From: Oceanisphaera sp. IT1-181
GTDB taxonomy: Bacteria > Pseudomonadota > Gammaproteobacteria > Enterobacterales > Aeromonadaceae
Direction of reading: 5' to 3'
Assembly (NCBI RefSeq): GCF_033807535.1
Contig: NZ_CP136856.1
Location: 3,379,001-3,443,000 of the forward strand
DNA: 64,000 nucleotides
Both the position numbers and the translations under genes were made by a program. Positions 23,155-31,166 of this stretch are shown one piece after another. Within the stretch, counting starts at the first letter, position 1; every line of letters begins with the position of its first letter. The notes beneath the pieces were generated by a model. The model was not told the origin of the DNA. It saw nothing but the letters and a program-made list of their open reading frames with translations, and ran no database searches.

Positions 23155-24594
23155 ATGACAGCACAAGTGTGGATAGTAGATGACGACAGCGCCATTCGTT
23201 GGGTATTGGAGCGCGCCATGGCTAACGCCAATCTGAGCTACCAAAGCTTTAGTGATGGCCACAGTTTATTAGCCGCCCTTGAACAGGCCGTACTCAAACA
23301 AGCGCCGCCGCAAGTGGTGGTGTCTGATATTCGTATGCCTGAATTGGACGGCTTGGCGCTATTAACGCGTATTCATCAGCAAGTGCCGGCCTTACCGGTG
23401 ATCATCATGACCGCCCATTCGGACTTAGACAGTGCAGTACAGGCTTATCAGCATGGCGCCTTCGAATACCTGCCCAAGCCCTTTGATATCGACCACGCGC
23501 TGACCTTAGTACATAGAGCCATCATTCATGGCCAAGAGCAGCAGGCACCAAGTGCTGCGCAAACCATCAGCCGCACACCGCAAATCATCGGCGAAGCTCC
23601 CGCCATGCAAGCGGTGTTTCGGGCCATAGGTCGGCTGGCCCGCTCTTCGATTGCGGTGTTAATCAACGGCCAAAGCGGTACCGGTAAAGAGTTGGTGGCC
23701 AAGGCGCTGCACAAGCATAGCCCGCGCGCCAAGCAGCCTTTTATTGCGCTGAATATGGCGGCGATTCCTAAAGACTTGATTGAATCAGAATTATTCGGCC
23801 ATGAAAAAGGCGCCTTTACCGGTGCCAATAGTATTCGCCAAGGGCGCTTTGAGCAGGCCAACGGCGGCACCTTGTTTCTCGATGAGATTGGCGACATGCC
23901 ATTAGAAGTACAAACGCGACTGCTGCGCGTATTGGCGGACGGTCAATTTTATCGGGTCGGCGGCCAGCAAGCACTGACTGTCGATGTACGCATTATTGCC
24001 GCTACCCATCAAGACTTAGAGCTCAAAGTCAGTGCGGGGGATTTTAGAGAAGACTTATTTCATCGACTGAATGTGATCCGCATCTTGATGCCCGCACTCT
24101 TTGAGCGTGCACAAGATATTCCGCAGCTGGCCGCACACTTTTTAGCCCAAGCCGCCAATGAGCTGAGCGTGGAAGCAAAAAGCCTGCATCCCGACACAGT
24201 AGCGTATCTGCAAACGCTACCTTGGCCGGGTAATGTGCGCCAGTTAGAAAACGTCTGCCGTTGGCTAACGGTGATGGCCTCAGGCCAAGAAGTGCTCGTC
24301 GGCGACTTGCCCGAAGAATTACAAGCCAACGCACCGCCTGCATTGCCAGCCACGCATCCTGTTTCTCAAGCCGACACACAAACCAACCAAGTCCCCGATT
24401 GGCGCTTACACTTACAGCTATGGGCCGAGCAAGAATTTAGCCAAGGCCGAGAGGCATTGTTAACGGACGTACTACCGGAAGTGGAGCAAATCTTGCTGGA
24501 TTGTGCGCTTGCGCATAGCCATGGTCATAAGCAAGCCGCCGCCAAACTACTGGGCTGGGGTCGCAACACGCTGACGCGAAAGCTCAAAGAATAA
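23155..24594 (+). CDS. glnG: Nitrogen regulator NtrC/GlnG
   Basis: 479 residues: receiver (1-120, phospho-acceptor D58 in VSDIRMPELDG, K in LPKPFD), AAA+ sigma-54 activation domain with Walker A GQSGTGKE, the sigma-54-contacting loop GAFTGA, LFLDEIGDMP, and a Fis-type helix-turn-helix at the C-terminus (HSHGHKQAAAKLLGWGRNTLTRKLKE). It activates glnA and other nitrogen-scavenging genes from NtrC boxes such as those at 17039 and 21851. GAAGAGA lies before the ATG. Last gene of glnLG. Confidence 0.97.
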   Translation: MTAQVWIVDDDSAIRWVLERAMANANLSYQSFSDGHSLLAALEQAVLKQAPPQVVVSDIRMPELDGLALLTRIHQQVPALPVIIMTAHSDLDSAVQAYQHGAFEYLPKPFDIDHALTLVHRAIIHGQEQQAPSAAQTISRTPQIIGEAPAMQAVFRAIGRLARSSIAVLINGQSGTGKELVAKALHKHSPRAKQPFIALNMAAIPKDLIESELFGHEKGAFTGANSIRQGRFEQANGGTLFLDEIGDMPLEVQTRLLRVLADGQFYRVGGQQALTVDVRIIAATHQDLELKVSAGDFREDLFHRLNVIRILMPALFERAQDIPQLAAHFLAQAANELSVEAKSLHPDTVAYLQTLPWPGNVRQLENVCRWLTVMASGQEVLVGDLPEELQANAPPALPATHPVSQADTQTNQVPDWRLHLQLWAEQEFSQGREALLTDVLPEVEQILLDCALAHSHGHKQAAAKLLGWGRNTLTRKLKE

Positions 24595-24599
24595 GCAGA

Positions 24600-24692
24600 G
24601 TTACACGCTATAAGCTGTACGCGATACGTCAAAGAAAACACCAAACTTTCAAGAGCCGAACGTAAGGCGTGGAACGTAAGACGTTTACGCTA
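24600..24692. repeat. GTACGCGATACGT-type palindromic repeat
   Basis: CTATAAGCTGTACGCGATAC and, 50 bp on, AGAGCCGAACGTAAGGCGTG are members of the palindromic family described at 39298. They fill the 115-bp gap between glnG and add. Confidence 0.5.
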
Positions 24693-24709
24693 TTTAAGGA
24701 GCCGCTATT

Positions 24710-25705
24710 ATGATTGACGACCGCTTGCCGTTATTAGATTTGCATCGGCATTTAGACGGTAATATTCGCCCGAATACCATTCTAGAGCTGGGTCAACGCT
24801 TTAAGATGCAGCTGCCCGCCAATACGCTGGCGGGCCTGCGCCCTCATGTGCAGGTGCAAGATAATGCACCGGATTTATTATCGTTTCTGGCCAAGCTCGA
24901 CTGGGGCGTGAAAGTGTTAGGCAATTACGATGCGTGTCGGCGCGTAGCCTATGAAAATATCGAGGACTTAAGCCAGGCCGGCATTCATTATGCGGAGCTG
25001 CGCTTTAGCCCAAGTTATATGGCCATGCATCACGAGCTAGACCCACAAGGCGTGGTGGAAGCCGTGCTCGATGGCGTAGCGGCGGGCAGTCGTGACTTTG
25101 GTATTCCCGTAAACCTAATCGGCATTATGAGCCGCACCTTTGGCCAAGCCGCTTGTGAACAAGAGCTGGCGGCCTGCTTGGCCTATAAAGACAGACTCGT
25201 GGCCATGGACTTAGCCGGCGATGAGTTGGGTTTTCCTGGGGAGTTATTCGTGGCGCATTTTAAACGAGTGCGTGATGCGGGCCTGCGCGTGACCGTGCAT
25301 GCCGGCGAAGCCGCCGGCAGCAGCAGTATCTGGCAAGCCATTAAAGAATTAGGTGCTGAGCGCATCGGCCACGGCGTAAACGCCATAGAGGATGAAGCTT
25401 TGCTCGATTATTTAGCCGAGCACGATATCGGCATCGAATCCTGCCTCACCTCTAATCTGCAAACCAGTACCATAACGGATTTGAGCGTCCATCCCATTCA
25501 TACCTTTTTAGCCCGCGATATTAGAGTCTGTTTAAATACCGACGACCCAGCAGTGCAAGGCATAGAGCTGCGCCATGAATACAGCACCGCAGCTAAAGCC
25601 GCGGGCTTAACCCCCGCACATATTCGCCGTTGCCAAGAAAATGGCCTCGCAATGGCGTTTATGAGTGTCGAGCAAAGAGCCAGCCTGACGGCAGCCGTAA
25701 ATTAA
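24710..25705 (+). CDS. add: Adenosine deaminase
   Basis: 331 residues, the length of bacterial Add. Zinc ligands and catalytic residues are visible: LHRHLDGN (two His), VTVHAGEA (His, with Glu of GEAAG), IGHGV and CLNTDDPAV (zinc-binding Asp). It hydrolyses adenosine or deoxyadenosine to inosine for purine salvage. AAGGAG precedes the ATG. It appears monocistronic, between repeats, convergent with hemN. Confidence 0.95.
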   Translation: MIDDRLPLLDLHRHLDGNIRPNTILELGQRFKMQLPANTLAGLRPHVQVQDNAPDLLSFLAKLDWGVKVLGNYDACRRVAYENIEDLSQAGIHYAELRFSPSYMAMHHELDPQGVVEAVLDGVAAGSRDFGIPVNLIGIMSRTFGQAACEQELAACLAYKDRLVAMDLAGDELGFPGELFVAHFKRVRDAGLRVTVHAGEAAGSSSIWQAIKELGAERIGHGVNAIEDEALLDYLAEHDIGIESCLTSNLQTSTITDLSVHPIHTFLARDIRVCLNTDDPAVQGIELRHEYSTAAKAAGLTPAHIRRCQENGLAMAFMSVEQRASLTAAVN

Positions 25706-25760
25706 GAACCGCGGTAAGCTGTACGCTTTACGCCGTCCGTTAAAGCTAACCGCCAAGCAC

Positions 25761-25841
25761 ACCGTCTTCCTGACGAAAGTAAGCATCTCGGTTTGGTTTT
25801 AGGGCTAAGATCGAAATACTGGAGCCAGCCGGTAAGACAGC
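25761..25841. repeat. Cloverleaf-family repeat, degenerate copy
   Basis: ACCGTCTTCCTGACGAAAGT, ATCTCG with CGAAAT, then ACTGG-AGCCAG-CCGGT and AAGACAGC keep the order outer arm, hairpin 1, hairpin 2, hairpin 3, outer arm, with hairpin 1 broken. Confidence 0.65.
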
Positions 25842-25845
25842 ACAA

Positions 25846-25876
25846 AAAAGCACAGCGCTGTTGGCTCTGTGCTTTT
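25846..25876. terminator. Bidirectional terminator between add and hemN
   Basis: AAAAGCACAG with CTGTGCTTTT across an 11-base loop, symmetric A and T runs. Serves hemN on the minus strand and probably add on the plus strand. Confidence 0.85.
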
Positions 25877-25890
25877 GCTTACGGCTTACG

Positions 25891-25920
25891 GCGTATCGCG
25901 TATCGCGTATCGCGTACAGC
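25891..25920. repeat. GCGTATC tandem repeat within the palindromic family
   Basis: GCGTATC three times followed by GCGTACAGC. This is the right arm of a palindrome whose left arm (AAGCTGTACGCTTTACGCCG) is at about 25714-25733, around the cloverleaf and the terminator. Confidence 0.65.
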
Positions 25921-25926
25921 CTGCTC

Positions 25927-27300
25927 TTAAATCACTCTCGAGAACTGTTGCATTCTGGCTTGGCGGCGTAGATGTACGTCAAAGCACATGCAGATATTGC
26001 GGATCAATAGCTCGCCCTTGAGCGTCACTTTAATGCCGGTGTCGCTGAGCGTGACCAATTCATCGTCGATAAAGGTTTGCAGCAAGATTAAATCGTCGGC
26101 GAAGTAATCGGTAAACTTGATGTTGTACTCTACCTCTAACGGGGCAAAGTCCAGCTCGAAGTTACAGATTAAGGTTTTGATTAAATCGCGGCGCAAGCAG
26201 TCATCTTCATCTAAGGCGTAACCCACGGTTTGGGCATGGCCGAGCGCAGACAGCTGGCTGTAATACTCTTTTAAGTCTTTTTTATTCTGTGAGTAGGCAT
26301 CGCCAATCATGCTGATCGCCGACACCCCTAAACCTAATAAATCACAGTCGCCTTGAGTGGTGTAACCCTGAAAGTTACGGTGCAATTTACCTTCGCGCTG
26401 GGCGATGGCCAAGCTATCGTCAGGCAGTGCGAAGTGATCCATGCCGATAAACTGATAACCCTGTTCAGTCAAAAAGTGAATGCTTTGCTCAAGCATCAGC
26501 AGTTTGTTGGCAGGGCTGGGCATATCCGCTTCATTCAATTTGCGCTGGGCAGCAAAGCGGCTCGGAATATGGGCGTAGTTAAATACCGATAAGCGAGCGG
26601 GTTTGAGCGCAACTATTTCTTTTAAGGTGTGTTGAAAGCTTTGGGGGGTTTGCAGCGGCAAGCCGTAAATTAAGTCGAGGTTAGTAGAGCGAAAGCCTAA
26701 CTCGGCGGCGCGCAGCACCAGCGCCTTAATAAAGTCGTTATCTTGGTCTCGATTGACCACTTGCTGCACCGCTTTATTAAAATCTTGTACGCCTAAGCTG
26801 ATGCGATTAAAACCCACCTCTTTGAGCACATCTAGCAAGCTCAGCTCAATTTTACGCGGATCGATTTCGATGCTGTATTCGCCTTGCTCGGCAAAGTTGA
26901 AATGCTCGCGTAACAGGCTATTTAAGCGGCGAATTTGCGGCTCAGTTAAAAAGGTGGGTGTGCCACCGCCCCAGTGCAGTTGGGTCACGGTACGATCAGC
27001 AAACAAGGGAGCTAGGTGCTTGATCTCTAGCTCTAAGTAGTCGAGATAAGGATCAGCTTTGCTCTGATGGCGAGTAATAACTTTATTGCAGCCGCAGTAA
27101 TAGCAGAGCTTATGACAAAACGGGATATGCACATATAAAGATAAGGGGCGCTCGGGATAACGGCCGGCGGCCACTTCCAGCTCTGGCATGCCAAAGTCGC
27201 TATTAAACTCCAGCGCCGTGGGATACGAAGTATAACGCGGCCCAGAGTAATTATATTTTTCGATCAGCGCCTGATCCCAAGCAATTTGTGCGGTCATCAA
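25927..27300 (-). CDS. hemN: Oxygen-independent coproporphyrinogen III oxidase
   Basis: 457 residues. The radical-SAM cluster ligands C62, C66, C69 and the extra C71 (HIPFCHKLCYYCGCNK) lie at the same numbers as in E. coli HemN, and HWGGGTPTFL follows. It converts coproporphyrinogen III to protoporphyrinogen IX in haem synthesis without oxygen. It lies 11 bp after the DUF2489 gene and next to glnG-add, the synteny found in enterobacteria and vibrios. A terminator follows. Confidence 0.97.
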   Translation of the reverse strand: MMTAQIAWDQALIEKYNYSGPRYTSYPTALEFNSDFGMPELEVAAGRYPERPLSLYVHIPFCHKLCYYCGCNKVITRHQSKADPYLDYLELEIKHLAPLFADRTVTQLHWGGGTPTFLTEPQIRRLNSLLREHFNFAEQGEYSIEIDPRKIELSLLDVLKEVGFNRISLGVQDFNKAVQQVVNRDQDNDFIKALVLRAAELGFRSTNLDLIYGLPLQTPQSFQHTLKEIVALKPARLSVFNYAHIPSRFAAQRKLNEADMPSPANKLLMLEQSIHFLTEQGYQFIGMDHFALPDDSLAIAQREGKLHRNFQGYTTQGDCDLLGLGVSAISMIGDAYSQNKKDLKEYYSQLSALGHAQTVGYALDEDDCLRRDLIKTLICNFELDFAPLEVEYNIKFTDYFADDLILLQTFIDDELVTLSDTGIKVTLKGELLIRNICMCFDVHLRRQARMQQFSRVI

Positions 27301-27311
27301 CTCTCCCCGGC

Positions 27312-27770
27312 CTAAGCGCCGGGCAGTGTTAGCCCCGACAGCTGCTTTGCCTCAGTTTTAATTTGTGCTGCCAGCTCTAGTTCAAAACCGGCGCGTTGTA
27401 TATCTAGGCGCATAATTTCATTGCGCTTATAATTTTTTCGAGCCTCATGCGTAGGCATGTCTTTTACTTTTTCATACAGCTCATACAGGGCCGGATATTC
27501 CCGCTCAAAATCGCGCGGCTGACTAAACTGCAGCGCGTTCAGCAGGTTGGTTAAACGAATGGCGCCTTCCGACTGATTGCATTGCTCTTGGCTCACGGCC
27601 AGCGCTATGGTGTTAATGCTTTCTAGAATGCGCTCATTACGCGCACTCACGGCTTGAGTTTGGCGCAAGGTTTGTGACTTCACCTGTGCCAATAGCTTGC
27701 CCGCATAAATACCCAAGGCCAAGATGATAACGCCGCCCATTAGGGCGGCAATTAACCAAACAGAGATCAT
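27312..27770 (-). CDS. DUF2489 membrane-anchored protein
   Basis: 152 residues. One N-terminal membrane helix (about 5-25; LIAALMGGVIILALGIYAG), then a soluble helical region with the family-like pattern ERILESINTIALAVSQEQCNQSEGAIRLTNLL and HEARKNYKRNEIMRLD. I recognise this as DUF2489, usually found between yihI and hemN. Function unknown. The start overlaps the yihI stop by 4 bp (ATGA), and hemN follows after 11 bp, so yihI-DUF2489-hemN form an operon. Confidence 0.82.
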   Translation of the reverse strand: MISVWLIAALMGGVIILALGIYAGKLLAQVKSQTLRQTQAVSARNERILESINTIALAVSQEQCNQSEGAIRLTNLLNALQFSQPRDFEREYPALYELYEKVKDMPTHEARKNYKRNEIMRLDIQRAGFELELAAQIKTEAKQLSGLTLPGA

Positions 27771-28387
27771 GACTTATCTTCCTTATCCTCATATTGCGCA
27801 GGATCAAACTCTGCATCCATAAAACGCGACCATAAGTCATCGCCTTCCTCGGACTCTTCATCTTCGTCGTCCAGCAAACCCAGTTGCTCAAGCAGCTGCT
27901 GATGGCGAGCCAGTCTTTTGTCCAACCAGCTGGCATCGGCTTTATTAAGCTTCTTTCCTGCATCTACTTGATCCAACAAACCATTTAAACGGTCGTCGTT
28001 CTCGAGTTGCTCTAATTCTTGCTCAGGCGTTAGCTCGGGCAGCTCGGCATCGTCTAATACTTCAACTTTGGCGACCTTAGTTTGTTCAGCTGCGGCTTTG
28101 TTCGCTGCCTTGGCCGCTTTTTTAGCCGCCGCTGCTTGCAGCTGCTCAACCGTCGGCTCATTAGCTACACCCAAAGTCACCGGCTTTTTCGAACCGTGTC
28201 GTGGATCTTTTGGCGCCTGTTTTTCGCCTGCATGTGAGCTTTGCTCTGGCACGTTCTGGCGTGAACCGGCCGCTAAGCCTTTACGTTTAGCTTTGCGCTG
28301 GCGCTCTTTGCTCTGCTCTGCAGTTTCCCGATTATCCTTACGGACTCCAACTGCACCCGGGCTACGGGCTTTTTTTATGCGTGTCAT
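27767..28387 (-). CDS. yihI: Der GTPase-activating protein YihI
   Basis: 206 residues from the ATG at 28387, which has CCGGAG 6 bases upstream and is followed by the conserved basic start TRIKKARSPGAVGVRK. Low-complexity basic N-terminal half with APKDPRHGSKKPVTLG, then the acidic domain PEQELEQLENDDRLNGLLDQVDAGKKL and a Glu/Asp-rich tail. In E. coli YihI stimulates GTP hydrolysis by the ribosome-assembly GTPase Der. First gene of yihI-DUF2489-hemN. Confidence 0.92.
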   Translation of the reverse strand: MTRIKKARSPGAVGVRKDNRETAEQSKERQRKAKRKGLAAGSRQNVPEQSSHAGEKQAPKDPRHGSKKPVTLGVANEPTVEQLQAAAAKKAAKAANKAAAEQTKVAKVEVLDDAELPELTPEQELEQLENDDRLNGLLDQVDAGKKLNKADASWLDKRLARHQQLLEQLGLLDDEDEESEEGDDLWSRFMDAEFDPAQYEDKEDKS

Positions 28388-28688
28388 ATCGACTCCGGTA
28401 TATACAAAAGTTTTTACATCGATATCGATCAATTCGGTATCGTGCTATTCGATAGCGAGCCCCTCTGCGCGGGCACGCCAAGCTCTGAGTCTTGGCAAAA
28501 ATCGCGGCAGTGGGAGCCTGTTTGTCGTGCCAATGAGCGTTGCTCACCAGCCTGTTTGGTCATCAAATCAGCCCGCGGCCAAGGCGCAGTAAAAGACCGC
28601 CAGTGCCCTGTCTAGCTATACATGCCAAGCTGAGCATGCTTTGTTAATATGTCTGATTAATATTAGTACAGAACATATGCTGCTTTTT

Positions 28689-28724
28689 ACGTTCATCCCC
28701 CGCTATACGTTCATTCCCCGCTAA
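28689..28724. repeat. 18-bp tandem duplication
   Basis: ACGTTCATCCCCCGCTAT followed directly by ACGTTCATTCCCCGCTAA. Confidence 0.7.
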
Positions 28725-28855
28725 TAGTCAGGATCGACAAAAATTAAGGCAAAGCCGGTGTCGCTTTGATCAGCGCGAGCGGCATCCTGCCAAAATAAAG
28801 GCGGTTCAGAATGAGAGCAAAGGAGGCAGTTCAGGTCGTGCAACTGGGCAGACAT
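28721..28855 (-). CDS. Possible 44-residue ORF or gene remnant
   Basis: ATG to TAG reading MSAQLHDLNCLLCSHSEPPL then FWQDAARADQSDT and GFALIFVDPDY. The composition looks protein-like, with a CxxC and an ending that recalls the zinc-ribbon start of some small methyltransferases, where a second cysteine pair would lie before the FVDP-like motif. Here that pair is absent and the frame stops. No ribosome site is seen. It could be the remains of a decayed gene. Low confidence. Confidence 0.22.
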   Translation of the reverse strand: MSAQLHDLNCLLCSHSEPPLFWQDAARADQSDTGFALIFVDPDY

Positions 28856-28873
28856 GGAGGAAACCAGAGCAAG

Positions 28874-28892
28874 CTGGGGGCACTTGGCCCCC
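28874..28892 (-). terminator. Hairpin after cytochrome c4 gene, weak terminator
   Basis: TGGGGGC, loop, GCCCCCA, seven perfect G-C-rich pairs 12 bp after the stop, followed by only a mixed T-rich tail (GCTTGCTCTGGTTTCC). Confidence 0.5.
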
Positions 28893-28903
28893 AACACTGA
28901 GTA

Positions 28904-29521
28904 TTAACGCAGACCAGATACGTATTGAGACAAAATTTCTATGTCTTGATCGGTCAACTTGGCCGCTATACTGCGCATCATGCCGTTCGGATCGTTGTTA
29001 CGCTCGCCACTGCGAAACAGCTGTAACTGCTCGGCGATGTATTTAGGGTGCTGGCCAGATAAGCTAGGAAATTTAGCTGCTTCTAAGCCTTCGCCCCGTG
29101 GGCCGTGACAAGCGATACAGGCGGTAACGCCACGCTCGATATCACCACCTTGGTACAAAGCGGCGCCCTGTTCGATAACATCTTCAGGGGCTGCGTTTGG
29201 CGTAATGGCTTGGCTGGCGAAGTAAGCAGATAAGTCTGCTACGTCTTCTTCAGACAAAGACATGGCCATGCCGCCCATGATGGCGTTGGCGCGACCTTCA
29301 CCACCGGTGGCAGCGGCCTTGTACTCAACTAATTGCTTAGCTAAGTAAGAGGCATGCTGACCCGACAGTTTAGGATACATATCGATGGGGCTGTTGCCAT
29401 CAGGGCCATGACAAGCAGCACAAGTAGCTGACTTGGCTTTACCTGCTTCTACGTCGCCCTGAGCTTGGGCAACACCAACCACTCCGAGCATTAAGGCTAG
29501 CGTGAAAACAATTTTTTTCAT
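28904..29521 (-). CDS. Cytochrome c4, periplasmic dihaem
   Basis: 205 residues from the ATG at 29521, which gives a clean signal peptide (MKKIVFTLALMLGVVGVAQA, cleaved before QGDVEAG). Two class I c domains each have one haem motif: CAACH near residue 35 and CIACH near 135, with the axial methionines probably in the MGGMAMSL and NGMMRSIAAKL stretches. It carries electrons to terminal oxidases in the periplasm. It is divergent from engB with 143 bp between, the same neighbour as in Vibrio, Shewanella and Pseudomonas. A shorter one-haem relative is at 55418. Confidence 0.94.
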   Translation of the reverse strand: MKKIVFTLALMLGVVGVAQAQGDVEAGKAKSATCAACHGPDGNSPIDMYPKLSGQHASYLAKQLVEYKAAATGGEGRANAIMGGMAMSLSEEDVADLSAYFASQAITPNAAPEDVIEQGAALYQGGDIERGVTACIACHGPRGEGLEAAKFPSLSGQHPKYIAEQLQLFRSGERNNDPNGMMRSIAAKLTDQDIEILSQYVSGLR

Positions 29522-29664
29522 GACGTTGCGACTTCTCGTTGTAAGAGCTTCCAGATCACATACCGACAAGGGCATGTTACAATGCGATTCAAAAAACGAC
29601 ACCATTCTACAATTATTTTGCAAGAAAGTAAGCAAAGCGGCACCAGAACCCAGAGGAATTCATA

Positions 29665-30303
29665 TTGGATAACAAACAGATAAGTTTTAACAGCGCCCGC
29701 TTTATTACTAGTGCGCCTGATATTAACGAAATGCCCGCCGATACCGGCGTAGAAATTGCCTTTGCCGGCCGCTCAAACGCAGGTAAATCATCTGCCTTAA
29801 ACACGATTACCCAGCAGAAAAGTCTGGCGCGCATCAGTAAAACGCCCGGTCGTACTCAGCTGATCAACGTGTTTGAGCTGAGCCCTGGTAAACGTTTAAT
29901 CGACTTACCCGGCTACGGTTACGCCAAAGTACCACAAGAAATGAAGCTAAAGTGGCAGGCTGCTTTGTCTGTTTACTTACAAAAGCGTGACAGCTTAAAA
30001 GGTTTAGTGGTGCTCATGGATATTCGCCATCCATTAAAAGACATAGACCAGCAGCTGTTACAGTGGGCCTCTGAGAGTAATTTACCGGTACTAGCACTGC
30101 TCACTAAGAGCGACAAGCTCAAGCCCGGCCAGCGTAACTCGGAAGTATTACGCGTGCGCGAAGCAGTAAAAGTATTTGGCGGCGATATTCGTGTTGAATC
30201 TTTTAGCTCACTGAAAAGCTTAGGTGTAGACCGCGCTAAAGAAGTGCTTCACGCCTGGCTGAACGAAGACGATGCCGACTCTAACCAAGATGACATTGCC
30301 TAA
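29665..30303 (+). CDS. engB: Ribosome-assembly GTPase EngB (YihA/YsxC)
   Basis: 212 residues. G1 GRSNAGKSS, G2 TPGRTQ, G3 DLPGYGYA, G4 TKSDK and G5 SSLK are all present, and the whole sequence aligns with E. coli YihA. It takes part in late 50S assembly and is essential in many bacteria. The only start consistent with the family alignment is TTG at 29665, preceded by AGAGG 9 bases upstream, so initiation may be deliberately weak. Its stop overlaps the rsuA ATG (TAATG). Confidence 0.96.
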   Translation: MDNKQISFNSARFITSAPDINEMPADTGVEIAFAGRSNAGKSSALNTITQQKSLARISKTPGRTQLINVFELSPGKRLIDLPGYGYAKVPQEMKLKWQAALSVYLQKRDSLKGLVVLMDIRHPLKDIDQQLLQWASESNLPVLALLTKSDKLKPGQRNSEVLRVREAVKVFGGDIRVESFSSLKSLGVDRAKEVLHAWLNEDDADSNQDDIA

Positions 30304-30986
30304 TGCGTCTCGACCGATTCTTAGCTGAAGCCACCGGCCTTACCCGTTCTGTAGTGAAAAAAGCCTTACACAGAGGCGAGGTCACCGTAGATGGTGAAGT
30401 AGTAAAAAAAAGCGACCAACAAATTAATGGTCAAGAAGTGCGTTTAGAGGGCCGTTTATTAGGCGAGCCTAAGGCGCGTTATGTGTTATTGCACAAACCG
30501 GTTGGCTATATCAGCGCCACCCAAGATGATGTTCATCCTTGTGTGTTACAGCTGTTGCCACCTGAGCTGTGCCGTGGCATTCAGTGCGCCGGCCGCTTAG
30601 ACGTGGACACCACAGGGGCATTGTTGCTCACCGACGATGGCAAATGGTCCCACCGCTTGCGTGCGCCTAAGCATGGCTGCAAAAAGGTCTATCAAGTGGA
30701 TTTAGCCGAGCCATTAGCTATAGACGTGGCAGCACAGTTTGCCGAGGGCATTATGCTGCACGGCGAAGACACGCCTACCTTACCCGCACAGCTTGAGACT
30801 ATAACTCCCACCCGCGTGCTACTGACCATACAAGAAGGTAAGTACCATCAGGTGAAGCGCATGTTTGCTGCCGTTGGCAACTTTGTGGTGGGGTTGCACC
30901 GCCTACAAGTGGCCGAGATAGTGCTGGGTGATTTACCCGAGGGCCAATGGCGCTACCTTACTCCTGAGGAAGTGGCGTCGATTTAA
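30303..30986 (+). CDS. rsuA: 16S rRNA pseudouridine(516) synthase RsuA
   Basis: 227 residues. N-terminal S4-like RNA-binding domain (1-60; MRLDRFLAEATGLTRSVVKK), then the pseudouridine synthase domain with GRLDVDTTGALLLTDDG carrying the catalytic Asp, and EGKYHQVKRMFAAVGNFVVGLHR. Closest to RsuA in length and motif, rather than RluE or RluF. It makes pseudouridine 516 in helix 18 of 16S rRNA. It overlaps engB by one base and is translationally coupled to it, joining two ribosome-maturation genes. Confidence 0.92.
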   Translation: MRLDRFLAEATGLTRSVVKKALHRGEVTVDGEVVKKSDQQINGQEVRLEGRLLGEPKARYVLLHKPVGYISATQDDVHPCVLQLLPPELCRGIQCAGRLDVDTTGALLLTDDGKWSHRLRAPKHGCKKVYQVDLAEPLAIDVAAQFAEGIMLHGEDTPTLPAQLETITPTRVLLTIQEGKYHQVKRMFAAVGNFVVGLHRLQVAEIVLGDLPEGQWRYLTPEEVASI

Positions 30987-31104
30987 CCGCCAGTAAGGAG
31001 TGAAGTATAAAGAGTGAGGCGCAGGTGACGCCTCTATTCTATGCTTATCGACTTCATTACCTGCGTTGTTTTACGCTGTGCTCGCCTCATTAACACAGCG
31101 TAAG

Positions 31105-31136
31105 AAAAAGCCGAGCCCAGCAGGTTCGGCTTTTTT
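31105..31136. terminator. Bidirectional terminator between rsuA and the sensor kinase gene
   Basis: AAAAAGCCGAGCC, loop, GGTTCGGCTTTTTT, about 12 pairs with one mismatch. It is preceded by a second hairpin GAGGCG-CAGGTGA-CGCCTC (31016-31034). Confidence 0.88.
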
Positions 31137-31166
31137 CTGCTCGTTTTACGCCTCACACCTCACCCT

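Larger units (their letters stand above)
28388..28903. other. 516-bp gap between yihI and cytochrome c4 genes
   Basis: Holds the yihI promoter region (28388-28450, with the palindromic TATCGATATCGAT-like sequence), unique sequence, an 18-bp tandem duplication, a doubtful 44-residue frame and the c4 hairpin. No other gene seen. Confidence 0.6.
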
